Positions 43,481 through 51,752 of a stretch of DNA of 64,000 nt are shown here, piece after piece. The DNA is from Bradyrhizobium sp. LTSP885. GTDB taxonomy: Bacteria > Pseudomonadota > Alphaproteobacteria > Rhizobiales > Xanthobacteraceae. The notes under the pieces are model-generated. The model had not been told where the DNA came from. It did no database searches and worked only from the letters and a program-made list of their open reading frames with translations. A program made the position numbers and the translations under genes. Positions within the stretch are counted from its first letter, which is position 1, and each line of letters begins with the position of its first letter. The stretch covers positions 175,910-239,909 of the forward strand of contig NZ_JYMT01000038.1 of NCBI RefSeq assembly GCF_000938305.1, in the 5' to 3' direction.

Positions 43481-43512
43481 TCCAAAAATCTCCTCAAGCG
43501 ACCGTCGCGGCG

Positions 43513-43860
43513 TCACAGTGTTTGCAGGAAATCCACCACCGCGCTGATCTCCTGCTCGGACAAGATCCGGTTTCGTCCGAACGGCGGCATCACGGTCAGC
43601 GGGTTGCGTTTGGTTTCGTCGGTGACGATCGCGATCAGATCGTCGCGGCTGTATTTGGCCTTGAGGCCGGTCAGCTCCGGGCCGATCGTCCCGGGCAGGT
43701 CGCCGCCCTTGATCACATGGCAGGTCAGGCAATTGCCCTTGCCGCGGTCGAAGGCGAGCTTTTGGCCCTCGGCGGCCGATTGGGCCTGCGCTGGGCCGGC
43801 CACTGCTGCGCCTGCCAGCAGCGCCAGGGTGAGGGCTGGCTTGGAGAAGTTGGCGATCAA
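43513..43860 (-). CDS. soxX: Sulfur oxidation c-type cytochrome SoxX
   Basis: A TTG start at 43860 gives 115 residues: a signal peptide (LTLALLAGAAVAGPAQAQ), then one haem motif CLTCH at residues 44-48 and a distal Met in LTVMPPFG. SoxX is the electron-accepting partner of SoxA. It is the first gene of the sox run here; no soxR, soxS, soxV or soxW lies upstream within the window. Confidence 0.94.
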   Translation of the reverse strand: MIANFSKPALTLALLAGAAVAGPAQAQSAAEGQKLAFDRGKGNCLTCHVIKGGDLPGTIGPELTGLKAKYSRDDLIAIVTDETKRNPLTVMPPFGRNRILSEQEISAVVDFLQTL

Positions 43861-44190
43861 AGGCGTTTCCCGGGCTTATATCTCGATGATCTCTTCGCAA
43901 TATAGAAGGTGGAAAGCACAAAGGCCACCGGCTGGCAATGTGCAGAATGGCAGTGGGGACGCGGCGGTTCATGGTTGTCCGCGTACGCAAAATCATACCC
44001 GTCACCCTGAGGAGGCCGCGAAGCGGCCGTCTCGAAGGGTCGACGGCCACCAGCGGGGCCGTGCATCCTTCGAGACGCGCGAAGATGCGCTCCTCAGGAT
44101 GACGGGTTAGGTAGTATTCGCACCATGCCGGTTCCGCTTTTGCCCAATGTCGCTGCGCGGTCTACAACCGGCTGACCCAAGGAGATTGCG
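43861..44190. other. Intergenic region upstream of soxX, with a palindromic repeat
   Basis: These 330 bp between divergent soxX and the DUF938 gene contain the extragenic palindrome at 43998-44106 and presumably the sox promoter. I see no clear operator and no further gene. Confidence 0.5.
43998..44106. repeat. Extragenic palindromic repeat, CACCCTGAGGAG family
   Basis: CCCGTCACCCTGAGGAGGC at the left is mirrored by GCTCCTCAGGATGACGGG at the right, with TCTCGAAGGGTC/CCTTCGAGA arms inside. It is closely related to the element at 38485; together they bracket the sox/DsrE genes. Confidence 0.87.
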
Positions 44191-44865
44191 GTGGCGGAAT
44201 TTGTGGTGGAGTTCGGCAAGGATGGCAGCCCGGTCGAGGCGGACGGGCGGCTCGATGCCGCCGCGTTCCACCGCAACCATCAGCCGATCTGGGCCGTGCT
44301 GAACGGTTTCCTCGCCAGTCAATCCGGCGATGTGCTGGAGGCCGGCAGTGGCACCGGCCAGCATGTCGTGTATTTCGCACGCCATACGCCCGACATCATT
44401 TGGTGGCCGAGCGACCTCCACTCAGCACATCTCAGAAGCATCGAAGCCTGGCGCGCGCATTCAGGCTTCGCCAACATCCGGCCGCCGCAACGGATCGATC
44501 TGTCCGATCCGGCGTGGTCTCCCGCGCCATCAGATGGCAGCGGCCCGGACCGGCTGCTCGCGATCTTCTGCGCCAACGTGATCCACATCGCGCCGTGGCC
44601 CGTCGCCGAGGGGCTGTTCGCCGGCACCGCGCGCCATTTGCGCGCTGACGGGCGGCTGTTCCTCTATGGTCCGTTCAAGCGGAACGGCAAGCACACCGCG
44701 CTCAGCAACGCGGTGTTCGACACCTCGTTGCGCGACCGCGATCCGAAATGGGGCGTCCGCGACATCGCCGATCTCGAACAGCTTGCCGGGAGTGTCGGCC
44801 TGAAACTGGCCGGCACCTTCGATCTGCCCGCCAACAACATGATCCTGATGTTTGAGCGGAAATAA
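44191..44865 (+). CDS. DUF938-family SAM-dependent methyltransferase-like protein
   Basis: A GTG start at 44191 with AAGGAGA upstream gives 224 residues. DUF938 features are a start region with HRNHQPIWAVL, the SAM motif VLEAGSGTGQHVVYFA, WWPSDLHSAHLRSIEAW, CANVIHIAPWPVAEGLFAG and FLYGPFKRNGKHTALSNAVFD. It is cytosolic; substrate and role are unknown for the family. It is convergent with the S9 peptidase gene. Confidence 0.88.
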   Translation: MAEFVVEFGKDGSPVEADGRLDAAAFHRNHQPIWAVLNGFLASQSGDVLEAGSGTGQHVVYFARHTPDIIWWPSDLHSAHLRSIEAWRAHSGFANIRPPQRIDLSDPAWSPAPSDGSGPDRLLAIFCANVIHIAPWPVAEGLFAGTARHLRADGRLFLYGPFKRNGKHTALSNAVFDTSLRDRDPKWGVRDIADLEQLAGSVGLKLAGTFDLPANNMILMFERK

Positions 44866-44870
44866 CACGT

Positions 44871-46940
44871 TCAAATCTCGCCGTCGGCCCAGCCGATCTT
44901 GTCCTTCAGGAACGTATAGCCGAGCGCGATGAAGGCAGCGCGTTCCTTGTTGTCCTTGCCGTAGCCGTGGCCTCCGGCGGCGGGCTCGTAGAGATAGGCC
45001 TCATAGCCCATCGCCTGTAGCTTGGCCGTCATCTTGCGCGCGTGGCCGGGATGAACGCGGTCGTCGCGCTTTGTGGTGGCAATCAGGATCGGCGGATAGG
45101 GCTGCCCGGCCTTCGCGGTGTGATAGGCGGAGTAGGTTTGCAGCCAGGCCCATTCCTCCGGCTTGTCGGGATCGCCGTATTCGGCAATCCAGCTCGCGCC
45201 AGCCAGAAGTTTTGTGTAGCGGCGCATGTCGATCAGCGGAATCGTGCAGAGCAGAGCGCCGAAACTTTCAGGGTAGCGCGTCAGCATGTTGGTGATCAGG
45301 ATGCCGCCATTCGATCCGCCTTCCGCGGCAATCCGGCTCGCGCGCGTGACGCCGCGCCTGACCAGATCGGCAGCGACCGCAGCGAAGTCGTCATGCGCCA
45401 GCCGTTTGCCGGCGTAGCGTCCGGCGTCGTGCCAGCGCGTTCCAAACTCGCCGCCGCCGCGGATGTTGGCCTGGACCGTGGTGCCGCCGCGTTCCAGCCA
45501 CAGCTTGCCGAGCGCTGAGCCATAGTTGGGCTTCACCGAGAGCCCGAAGCCGCCATAGGCGGTCATGTGCACCGGCGCATCGCCGGTTTCGGTCGCTGGT
45601 CCGGTCTGCACATAGGGGATCCGTTCGCCATCGACCGAGATCGCCTCGTGCTGCGTGACCACGAGCCCGTCGGCGTTGAACGTTCGCGGCGCCTGCTTGA
45701 GCAGCGCAGGACTTGCAACGCCCTCGATCAGCATCAGCGAAGGTGGGGTCAGCGGGTCCTGCACGTTGGCGAGCAGGTCGCCGTTGCTTTCGGACTCGTG
45801 CCGGTCAAGGCGCCAGACATCGACGACCCCGATCCCGGGAAGCCCTTGCAGCCTTCGTCGTGTCCAGTCATTTGCCGTGGGCGTGCAGACCTCGAAAACC
45901 GGTCGCAACTCATCCAGAATCGACAGCACCAGTTCGCCGGCGGTCCAGAAAAATCCTTGCAGCGCAAGCCGCGCGCCCGGTTCGAACACGACCGTGAAAC
46001 GGCGATCGCCTGCGAGAAAGGCTGACAGCGATATGCCGAGCACGGAGTCCACCGCGTAGGTCGTCCCCGCCACCGTCCATGCCGAGCGGAGCTTGATCGC
46101 CAACCAGTCCTGCTGCGCTTCGAACAAGACATCGGTTGGCAGATCGAGCTTCGTCTTTGCGCCGGTCTCGTCACCCAGCCAGCCCTGGAAATTGAAGAAG
46201 TCGATTTGATCGATGAACCAGACGCGGGGGATGGCCCCCGTTCGATCGCCGCTGCAATATGCCGCCATATGATCGGCGGGCACTTCGAAAATCACCGGAG
46301 CCTGCTCGACAGCCTCACCGCGGCGCCAACGTCTCACGGTGCGGGCGTAGCCGGAGGTCGTGACCATGCCTTCGCCACCCGCGCGCGATAGCAACAGGGT
46401 GTCGGCATCGACCCATTCGGCGCCGCCTTTTGCTTCCGGAAGCACAAATCCGTCGGCGACGAAGCTCTTTGTTTCCAGGTCGAACTCGCGCAGCGTGGTG
46501 GCGTCGCTGCCGCCGCGCGACAGTCCCACGATCGCGCGCGAAGCAGCTTCAGGAGGCGCGTGCGTCCAGCCCAGCAGCCAGTCCTTGTTTTCCGCGGCGG
46601 CAAGCTTGTCGACGTCCAGCAGGATGTCCCATTCCGGATCCGGCTTGCGAAACTCTTCGAGCGTCGTCCGTCGCCAGAGGCCGCGCGGATTCGTCGCGTC
46701 CTTCCAGACATTGTAGAGCAACCCGCCGCGGCGTGTGACGTAGGGAATATTGTCCGGCCGGTCGTAGATCGCCGCCAGCGCGTCGCGATCCCGCTCGAAA
46801 CGCGGTCCGCCGAATTTATCCAGCGTGCGCTGATTCTGCCGCTCGACGAAATCGAGTGCGCGTTCGCCTTCGATGTCTTCCAGCCACAGATGGGGATCGT
46901 CATCGGGGGCAGCGAGGGTGGGCCTTTCGTCGAGGGACAC
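44871..46940 (-). CDS. Prolyl oligopeptidase family (S9A) serine peptidase
   Basis: A GTG start gives 689 residues, the family's normal length. The N-terminal seven-blade beta-propeller begins DPHLWLEDIEGERALDFVE. The C-terminal alpha/beta-hydrolase domain contains AYGGFGLSVKPNYGSALGKLWLERGG (split), the nucleophile motif GGSNGGILI, GEYGDPDKPEEW-like EYGDPDKPEEWAWL, DDRVHPGHARKM with the catalytic Asp region, and the His in GGHGYGKDN. No signal peptide is seen, so it is probably a cytosolic oligopeptidase cleaving after Pro. A possible 22-codon leader with a good ribosome site lies upstream (46991-47059). Confidence 0.9.
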   Translation of the reverse strand: MSLDERPTLAAPDDDPHLWLEDIEGERALDFVERQNQRTLDKFGGPRFERDRDALAAIYDRPDNIPYVTRRGGLLYNVWKDATNPRGLWRRTTLEEFRKPDPEWDILLDVDKLAAAENKDWLLGWTHAPPEAASRAIVGLSRGGSDATTLREFDLETKSFVADGFVLPEAKGGAEWVDADTLLLSRAGGEGMVTTSGYARTVRRWRRGEAVEQAPVIFEVPADHMAAYCSGDRTGAIPRVWFIDQIDFFNFQGWLGDETGAKTKLDLPTDVLFEAQQDWLAIKLRSAWTVAGTTYAVDSVLGISLSAFLAGDRRFTVVFEPGARLALQGFFWTAGELVLSILDELRPVFEVCTPTANDWTRRRLQGLPGIGVVDVWRLDRHESESNGDLLANVQDPLTPPSLMLIEGVASPALLKQAPRTFNADGLVVTQHEAISVDGERIPYVQTGPATETGDAPVHMTAYGGFGLSVKPNYGSALGKLWLERGGTTVQANIRGGGEFGTRWHDAGRYAGKRLAHDDFAAVAADLVRRGVTRASRIAAEGGSNGGILITNMLTRYPESFGALLCTIPLIDMRRYTKLLAGASWIAEYGDPDKPEEWAWLQTYSAYHTAKAGQPYPPILIATTKRDDRVHPGHARKMTAKLQAMGYEAYLYEPAAGGHGYGKDNKERAAFIALGYTFLKDKIGWADGEI

Positions 46941-46990
46941 GGTATCGGCTCCGGGGACGATGAGAAGGAAGGCTCAACAGGCGGACTGAT

Positions 46991-47059
46991 TTACGCGGGA
47001 GCAGGCGTCCTGTCCATTGCGGCCGCGTGGATGATGCGGAGTTCGACTTGCCGGTCCAT
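46991..47059 (-). CDS. Possible 22-residue leader peptide upstream of the S9 peptidase
   Basis: The ATG at 47059 follows GGAGAGAACGC, a better ribosome site than that of the peptidase itself. The product begins MDRQVELRIIHAAAMDR and ends PAPA, with a TAA at 46991, 50 bp before the peptidase start. It may be a regulatory leader or a small protein. No homologue is known to me, and a chance frame of this size is possible. Confidence 0.35.
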   Translation of the reverse strand: MDRQVELRIIHAAAMDRTPAPA

Positions 47060-47088
47060 GCGTTCTCTCCGCATCGATCAATGTGTGA

Positions 47089-47118
47089 TTTGACACAATA
47101 TTGTGTGTCAAATAGCAT
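47089..47118 (+). promoter_or_regulatory. Sigma70-type promoter with internal palindromic operator for the HicB gene
   Basis: TTGACA (47090-47095) and TAGCAT (47113-47118) are 17 bp apart, close to the consensus -35/-10 layout. The perfect 14-bp palindrome ACACAATATTGTGT (47094-47107) sits in the spacer, with outer arms TTTGACAC/GTGTCAAA (47089-47096, 47105-47112). A bound repressor would block polymerase. Autorepression by the downstream HicB-family protein is inferred. Confidence 0.65.
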
Positions 47119-47140
47119 ACCTCCTCGAGGGAGGCCAAAA

Positions 47141-47632
47141 ATGAAGAGACGGATTTATCCGGCGGTGCTGGAACGCGGGGCCCGCGGCGCGTTCGGCGCG
47201 TGGTTTCCTGATTTTCCGGGCTGTGTCGCGGGCGGCAAATCGCAGGAAGAGGCAATTGAACGCGCCGAGCAGGCACTTGCGCAGGCTGTGGATGGCTGGG
47301 TGGAGCAGGGCAAGCCGCTGCCAGAGCCGACGCCGATCGAGCTTATCGTGCCGCCCAAGGGCTCCGATGTCGCCGCGTTCTTCATGGTCGGCGTCGATCC
47401 GCCCGATCCATCCGAGCGGGTGAATGTCTATCTGCCGAAAAGCCTGATCGCGCGGATCGATAGGCACGCCGCCGGGATTGGTATGAGCCGCTCCAGCTTC
47501 TTCGGCTTCGCGGCTTCGCTTGCGCTCGAGTGGCGGCTTCCGACACCTCACCTCGTCGAGCCGCGCTCGAAGGTCCACAAGACCGGCGCACTGCGCGCCG
47601 AAAAACGGCCGGCGAAGAAGTCGACGCGATAA
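47141..47632 (+). CDS. HicB-family antitoxin-like protein with C-terminal DNA-binding domain
   Basis: The ATG at 47141, with GAGGGAGG upstream, gives 163 residues. The N-terminal HicB fold shows YPAVLERGARGAFGAWFPDFPG, GGKSQEEAIERAEQAL and WVEQGKPLPEPTPIE. The C-terminal part VNVYLPKSLIARIDRHAAGIGMSRSSFFGFAA (split) resembles a ribbon-helix-helix domain. A basic tail ends AEKRPAKKSTR. HicB proteins neutralise HicA toxins and repress their own promoter. No HicA-like frame is adjacent, so it is an orphan, perhaps retained as a regulator through the palindrome at 47089. Confidence 0.85.
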   Translation: MKRRIYPAVLERGARGAFGAWFPDFPGCVAGGKSQEEAIERAEQALAQAVDGWVEQGKPLPEPTPIELIVPPKGSDVAAFFMVGVDPPDPSERVNVYLPKSLIARIDRHAAGIGMSRSSFFGFAASLALEWRLPTPHLVEPRSKVHKTGALRAEKRPAKKSTR

Positions 47633-47749
47633 GGTGGCTAGCTTGCGTTGGTCGCATGGCGCGCGCCCGTTTGCGTCGGTTGATCGCCTCACACCCGCTC
47701 TCCATAGTGCCCGCAACAAAGGGCTCCTGCCGGGGCCTTCCGGGCGGAA

Positions 47750-49000
47750 ATGCTGATGATCGATGTGACAGCTTTGGACGAGACGGCCAACGACGCGCGG
47801 GCGCGTGGCAATGTGCTGCGGCTCGCCGCGGCGCAGGCGTTGACCGGCGCCAATTCGGCCGTGATCTTTGCCACCGGCTCGATCGTCGGCGCGACGCTGG
47901 CGCCTGACATCTCGCTCGCGACGGTGCCGCTCTCGATGTATGTGCTGGGCTTGGCCGCCGGCACGCTGCCGACCGGCGCGATCTCGCGCGCCTACGGCCG
48001 GCGCGTCGCCTTCATCATCGGCACCTTCTGCGGCACGCTAACCGGCATGCTCGGCGCCTGGGCGATCCTGCATGCATCGTTCTGGCTGTTCTGTGGCGCA
48101 ACCTTCCTCGGCGGTCTTTATGGCGCGGTGTCGCAATCCTATCGCTTTGCGGCGGCCGATGGCGCCAGCACCGCGTTTCGCCCCAAGGCGGTGTCATGGG
48201 TGATGGCGGGCGGCGTGTTCGCCGGCGTGCTCGGGCCGCAGCTCGTGCAGTGGACCATGGACATCTGGTCGCCCTATCTGTTCGCCTTCTCCTTCGTGGT
48301 GCAGGCGCTGGTCGCGCTGGTTGCGATGGCGGTGTTGTCGGGTGTCGATGCGCCGAAGCCCGCGGCCGCGGACCTGCATGGCGGCCGTCCGCTGTTCGAG
48401 ATCGCAAAGCAGCCGCGTTTCATCGCGGCTGCGCTGTGCGGCGTGATCGCCTATCCCATGATGAACCTGGTGATGACCTCGGCGCCGCTTGCCATGCAGA
48501 TGTGCGGGCTGACTGTGAGCGATTCCAATTTCGGCATTCAGTGGCATATCGTGGCGATGTATGGCCCGAGCTTCTTCACCGGCTCGCTGATCGCGCGGTT
48601 CGGCGCGCCCGCGATCGTAGCCTTCGGGCTTGCGCTGGAGGCCGTGGCCGCGACGATCGGGCTGTCCGGCATCACTGCGCTGCACTTTTGGGCAACGTTG
48701 ATCGTGCTCGGGGTGGGCTGGAATTTCGCTTTCGTCGGCGCCTCTGCGCTGGTGCTGGAAACGCACCGGCCACAGGAGCGCAACAAGGTGCAGGCCTTCA
48801 ACGATTTTCTCGTCTTCGGCATGATGGCGATCGGCTCGTTCTCCTCCGGCCAGTTGCTCGCACATTACGGCTGGAACGCCGTCAACATGGTGGTGTTCCC
48901 GCCCGTGCTGCTCGGTCTTGCCGTGCTCTCGCTCGCCTCGTTCGCGAGGCGGCGGGCGAAATTGCGCGCGGTGGATGAAATTCCCGACCCGAGCATCTGA
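47750..49000 (+). CDS. MFS transporter
   Basis: The 416-residue protein has about 12 helices. The loop after helix 2 has AISRAYGRRVAF (motif A-like), and helices 4-5 contain LFCGATFLGGLYGAVSQSYRFAAADG. The inter-domain loop is KPAAADLHGGRPLFEIAKQPRF. Late helices include WNFAFVGASALVLETHRPQERNKVQAFNDF, split over two segments. It resembles YfcJ/YhhS-like or riboflavin-type MFS proteins of alphaproteobacteria, with no assignable substrate. A start at 47756 is also possible. Confidence 0.85.
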   Translation: MLMIDVTALDETANDARARGNVLRLAAAQALTGANSAVIFATGSIVGATLAPDISLATVPLSMYVLGLAAGTLPTGAISRAYGRRVAFIIGTFCGTLTGMLGAWAILHASFWLFCGATFLGGLYGAVSQSYRFAAADGASTAFRPKAVSWVMAGGVFAGVLGPQLVQWTMDIWSPYLFAFSFVVQALVALVAMAVLSGVDAPKPAAADLHGGRPLFEIAKQPRFIAAALCGVIAYPMMNLVMTSAPLAMQMCGLTVSDSNFGIQWHIVAMYGPSFFTGSLIARFGAPAIVAFGLALEAVAATIGLSGITALHFWATLIVLGVGWNFAFVGASALVLETHRPQERNKVQAFNDFLVFGMMAIGSFSSGQLLAHYGWNAVNMVVFPPVLLGLAVLSLASFARRRAKLRAVDEIPDPSI

Positions 49001-49063
49001 TCAGCTGCTGCCAATTGCTGACAGTTCGATCTGCATCGAAATGATCGGCTTGCGTCGCTAATT

Positions 49064-49100
49064 ACATCGTCAGACCAGACAATTCCTGTCATGACGATGT
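49064..49100. promoter_or_regulatory. Inverted repeat ACATCGTC-N21-GACGATGT upstream of an MFS gene
   Basis: Perfect 8-bp arms are separated by 21 bp, ending 22 bp before the ATG at 49122. Its position fits an operator or an mRNA hairpin covering the ribosome site. Only sequence symmetry supports it. Confidence 0.35.
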
Positions 49101-49121
49101 GAGAAGCAAGAGCAAGAACAA

Positions 49122-50378
49122 ATGGACGCATCCTCATACGCCACGCCCGATGAATCCGCGCTTCGTTACGACGGCTGGCGCATCGTCGCGGTCTGCTTTC
49201 TGCTCGCGACGTTCGGCTGGGGGCTCGGCTTCTACGGACAGAGCGTTTACGTCGCCGAGCTGCAACGGCTGCACGGCTGGCCGGCGTCGCTGATCTCGTC
49301 GGGCACGACATTCTTCTATCTGTTTGGCGCAGCACTGGTTGCCTTCGTCAGCGAGGCGATCCGGGCGTTCGGTCCGCGCAACTGCCTGGTCGCCGGCACC
49401 TTCGCGCTGGCGGCGGCTGCGGTCGCGATCGGCGAGGTGCGCGAGCCCTGGCAGCTTTATCTTGCCAATGCGGTGCTGGCGTTCGGTTGGGCCGGCACCA
49501 GCCTCGGTATCATCACCAACACGCTCGGCCTGTGGTTCGACAAGAAGCGCGGCATGGCGATCAGCCTGGCGCTGAACGGCGCAAGCTTTGGCGGCATCGT
49601 CGGCGTGCCCTTGCTGGTCGCGGGTATCGGCGCTTTCGGTTTCTCAGGTGCGATGACGGCCGCCGCCGTGCTGCTGATCGTGCTGATGGTCCCGGTGATC
49701 CTGATTGTCGTCGGGCGGCCGCCGGTTCATCTCCACGCCGTCACGGCAGCCGCGGCGGACGCGCCATCGGCAACGCAGGTCCGTGCCCGGGCGCTGCGCG
49801 ATATCAACTTCCTCTCGGTCTCGGTTGCGTTCGCGCTGGTGCTGTTTGCTCAGGTCGGCTTCATCGTTCACCTGATCTCGTTCCTCGACCAGGTGATCGG
49901 GCGCGAGCGTACGACGGTGGCGATGGCGCTGTTGACGGCAATGGCCGTGGTCGGCCGGGTCTCGTTCTCGTTCGTGATCGACCGGCTCTACCAGCGGCTC
50001 GCCGCGGCGCTGTCCTTTGTCAGCCAGGCAGTTGCGCTGTTGGTTATCATCAACGTGCACAATGATGTCGCGCTGATCGCGGCCTGCGGGCTGTTCGGCT
50101 TCTCCGTCGGCAATCTGATCACGCTGCCGTCGTTGATCGTGCAGCGAGAGTTCGATCCGCGTTCGTTCGGCGTGCTGGTCAGCCTGATCACGGCGATCAA
50201 CCAGATCACCTATGCCTTCGGTCCCGGCGTGATCGGGCTGCTCCACGATGTCTCGGGCGGCTATACACTGCCGTTCTATGGCTGCATTGGCCTCGAGCTG
50301 ATCGCGGCTGTGGTGATCATGATGAGGGCGCGTAGCCCGGATGGAGCGCAGCGTAATCCGGGGCCGGTGTCGAGGTGA
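49122..50378 (+). CDS. MFS transporter, monocarboxylate/oxalate-like
   Basis: The 418-residue protein has 12 predicted helices. Features are WRIVAVCFLLATFGWGLGFYGQSVYVAELQ in helix 1 (split), SLISSGTTFFYLFGAALVAF, and LGLWFDKKRGMAISLALNGASFGGIVGVPLL in helices 4-5, as in MCT-type and oxalate/formate MFS proteins. The last 15 residues (ARSPDGAQRNPGPVSR in part) are encoded by the palindromic repeat at 50332, so the native C-terminus was extended or replaced by it. The substrate is unknown. Confidence 0.85.
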   Translation: MDASSYATPDESALRYDGWRIVAVCFLLATFGWGLGFYGQSVYVAELQRLHGWPASLISSGTTFFYLFGAALVAFVSEAIRAFGPRNCLVAGTFALAAAAVAIGEVREPWQLYLANAVLAFGWAGTSLGIITNTLGLWFDKKRGMAISLALNGASFGGIVGVPLLVAGIGAFGFSGAMTAAAVLLIVLMVPVILIVVGRPPVHLHAVTAAAADAPSATQVRARALRDINFLSVSVAFALVLFAQVGFIVHLISFLDQVIGRERTTVAMALLTAMAVVGRVSFSFVIDRLYQRLAAALSFVSQAVALLVIINVHNDVALIAACGLFGFSVGNLITLPSLIVQREFDPRSFGVLVSLITAINQITYAFGPGVIGLLHDVSGGYTLPFYGCIGLELIAAVVIMMRARSPDGAQRNPGPVSR

Positions 50379-50421
50379 TCTGCGAGAGGACCCGGATTTC
50401 GCTTCGCTGCATCCGGGCTAC
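50332..50421. repeat. Palindromic repeat, AGCCCGGATG family, overlapping a gene end
   Basis: GTAGCCCGGATGGAGCGCAG at the left is mirrored by CTGCATCCGGGCTAC at the right. The left arm encodes the last residues of the MFS protein ending at 50378. The right arm ends just before the VOC gene's 3' end. Confidence 0.85.
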
Positions 50422-50425
50422 AAGC

Positions 50426-50920
50426 TCACGTCGCTCGCTGCTTCAGCAGATCCTCAAGATCCAGCCTGCTGGTGAACATCGCGAGTTTGCCGTCGGCCGT
50501 GCGCGGCCATTCCGCCTCGGGCCGGTCCCAATAGAGTTCGACGCCGTTCTCGTCGGGGTCGCGCAGGTACAGCGCCTGGCTGACGCCGTGGTCGCTGGCG
50601 CCGTCGAGTGGGATGCCGGCGGAGCGCACGCGATGCAGCGCGTCGGCGAGGGCCGGGCGGGTCGGGTAGAGAATCGCGGTGTGGAACAGGCCGGTGGTGC
50701 CTGATGGCGGCGGATGGCCGCCTTTGCTCTCCCAGGTGTTGAGGCCGATGTGGTGGTGATAGCCGCCGGCCGAGATGAAGGCTGCAGCAGGGCCCATGCG
50801 CTGCTGCAGCTCGAAGCCGAGCACACCGCAATAGAAGCCGAGCGCGCGCTCGAGATCAGCGACCTTGAGGTGGACATGTCCGATCCGCGTGCCCGCGACG
50901 ATGGGAGGATTTTGCGACAT
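50426..50920 (-). CDS. VOC-family (glyoxalase/extradiol dioxygenase-like) protein
   Basis: The 164-residue protein has two beta-alpha-beta-beta-beta modules: GHVHLKVADLERALGFYCGVLGFEL with a metal-binding His, YHHHIGLNTWESKGG, then FHTAILYPTRPALADAL and the C-terminal VSQALYLRDPDENGVELYWDRP with the metal-site Glu. This resembles CatE-type catechol 2,3-dioxygenase-like proteins. The substrate is not predictable. It is convergent with the MFS gene at 49122. Confidence 0.87.
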   Translation of the reverse strand: MSQNPPIVAGTRIGHVHLKVADLERALGFYCGVLGFELQQRMGPAAAFISAGGYHHHIGLNTWESKGGHPPPSGTTGLFHTAILYPTRPALADALHRVRSAGIPLDGASDHGVSQALYLRDPDENGVELYWDRPEAEWPRTADGKLAMFTSRLDLEDLLKQRAT

Positions 50921-51041
50921 GTCGTGGCTCCGTTCGTGTCGATGCCTCGCCGCTCAGCGGCAAGGTATTCAGCCTGATATAGTCCGAATCCGGGAGCGGA
51001 CGAGCGGCCGATCCTGAAACCCAAAGTTTCCGCAGGCGAGC

Positions 51042-51587
51042 TTACGACAATTCCGACAATTCGCCGCCCGGCAACTCGAATTCAAAGGTGTTCAACGTCA
51101 TCGACACCATGGTGTAGTAGCCGCACAGCCCGATGATCTCGACGACGCCGCGCAGGGTCAGCAGCTCGACTGCCTCGTCGTACAGCGGCTTCGCCACGCC
51201 GTGGCCCTCATGCAGCGACTTGGCGACCTCGTAGATCATCCTGGCCTTGGGATCGTCGAAGGTCGGGATCCGGCGCACGCGGATGTCCTCGATGATCTTC
51301 GGGTCCAGGCCGCCCTTCAGCGCCAGCCGCTTGTGGGCATACCATTCGTAATGTGCGGTCCAGTGCCGGGCGGTAACGAGGATCGCGATCTCGGAGAGTT
51401 TCGGCGGAAAAATCGTGTCGAAACGCAGCACCTCGCCGAGGCGCGTGGCATGCCGGGCCACCTCGGGGCTGTTGAGCCAGGCCATCATCGGCGCCGGCGG
51501 GGCGCCGCGCTTGCCGGAGATCGACTCGTCGTAGGTTTCTTTTTGGGCGGCGTTCATTTCGCCAGGCGAAAGCAGTTTCAGCCGCAT
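51042..51587 (-). CDS. Carboxymuconolactone decarboxylase (CMD/AhpD-like) family protein
   Basis: The ATG at 51587, with AGAGGAAACGG upstream, gives 181 residues. Features include SPGEMNAAQKETYDESIS, LSEIAILVTARHWTAHYEWYAHKRLALKGGLD (split) and the C-terminal LTLRGVVEIIGLCGYYTMVSM. The CMD fold often uses a CxxC pair; only single Cys residues are visible here, so it is not a classic AhpD. It is divergent from an acyl-CoA dehydrogenase gene (165 bp apart). The frame stays open upstream to 52313, but that part is antisense to the dehydrogenase. Confidence 0.87.
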   Translation of the reverse strand: MRLKLLSPGEMNAAQKETYDESISGKRGAPPAPMMAWLNSPEVARHATRLGEVLRFDTIFPPKLSEIAILVTARHWTAHYEWYAHKRLALKGGLDPKIIEDIRVRRIPTFDDPKARMIYEVAKSLHEGHGVAKPLYDEAVELLTLRGVVEIIGLCGYYTMVSMTLNTFEFELPGGELSELS

Positions 51588-51752
51588 GTCCGTTTCCTCT
51601 GGTTTTTCAATTGCTACTGGTCTCGCGGATACACCCGATCGCGCGAGGAGACCACCGACGCCAGAGCATGGCGCGGCCGCAAGACATATTGAATTCCACG
51701 ATGCGCTGGCTAAGGTCGATTCCAATTCATCGAATTCGACCGGAAACGCACC

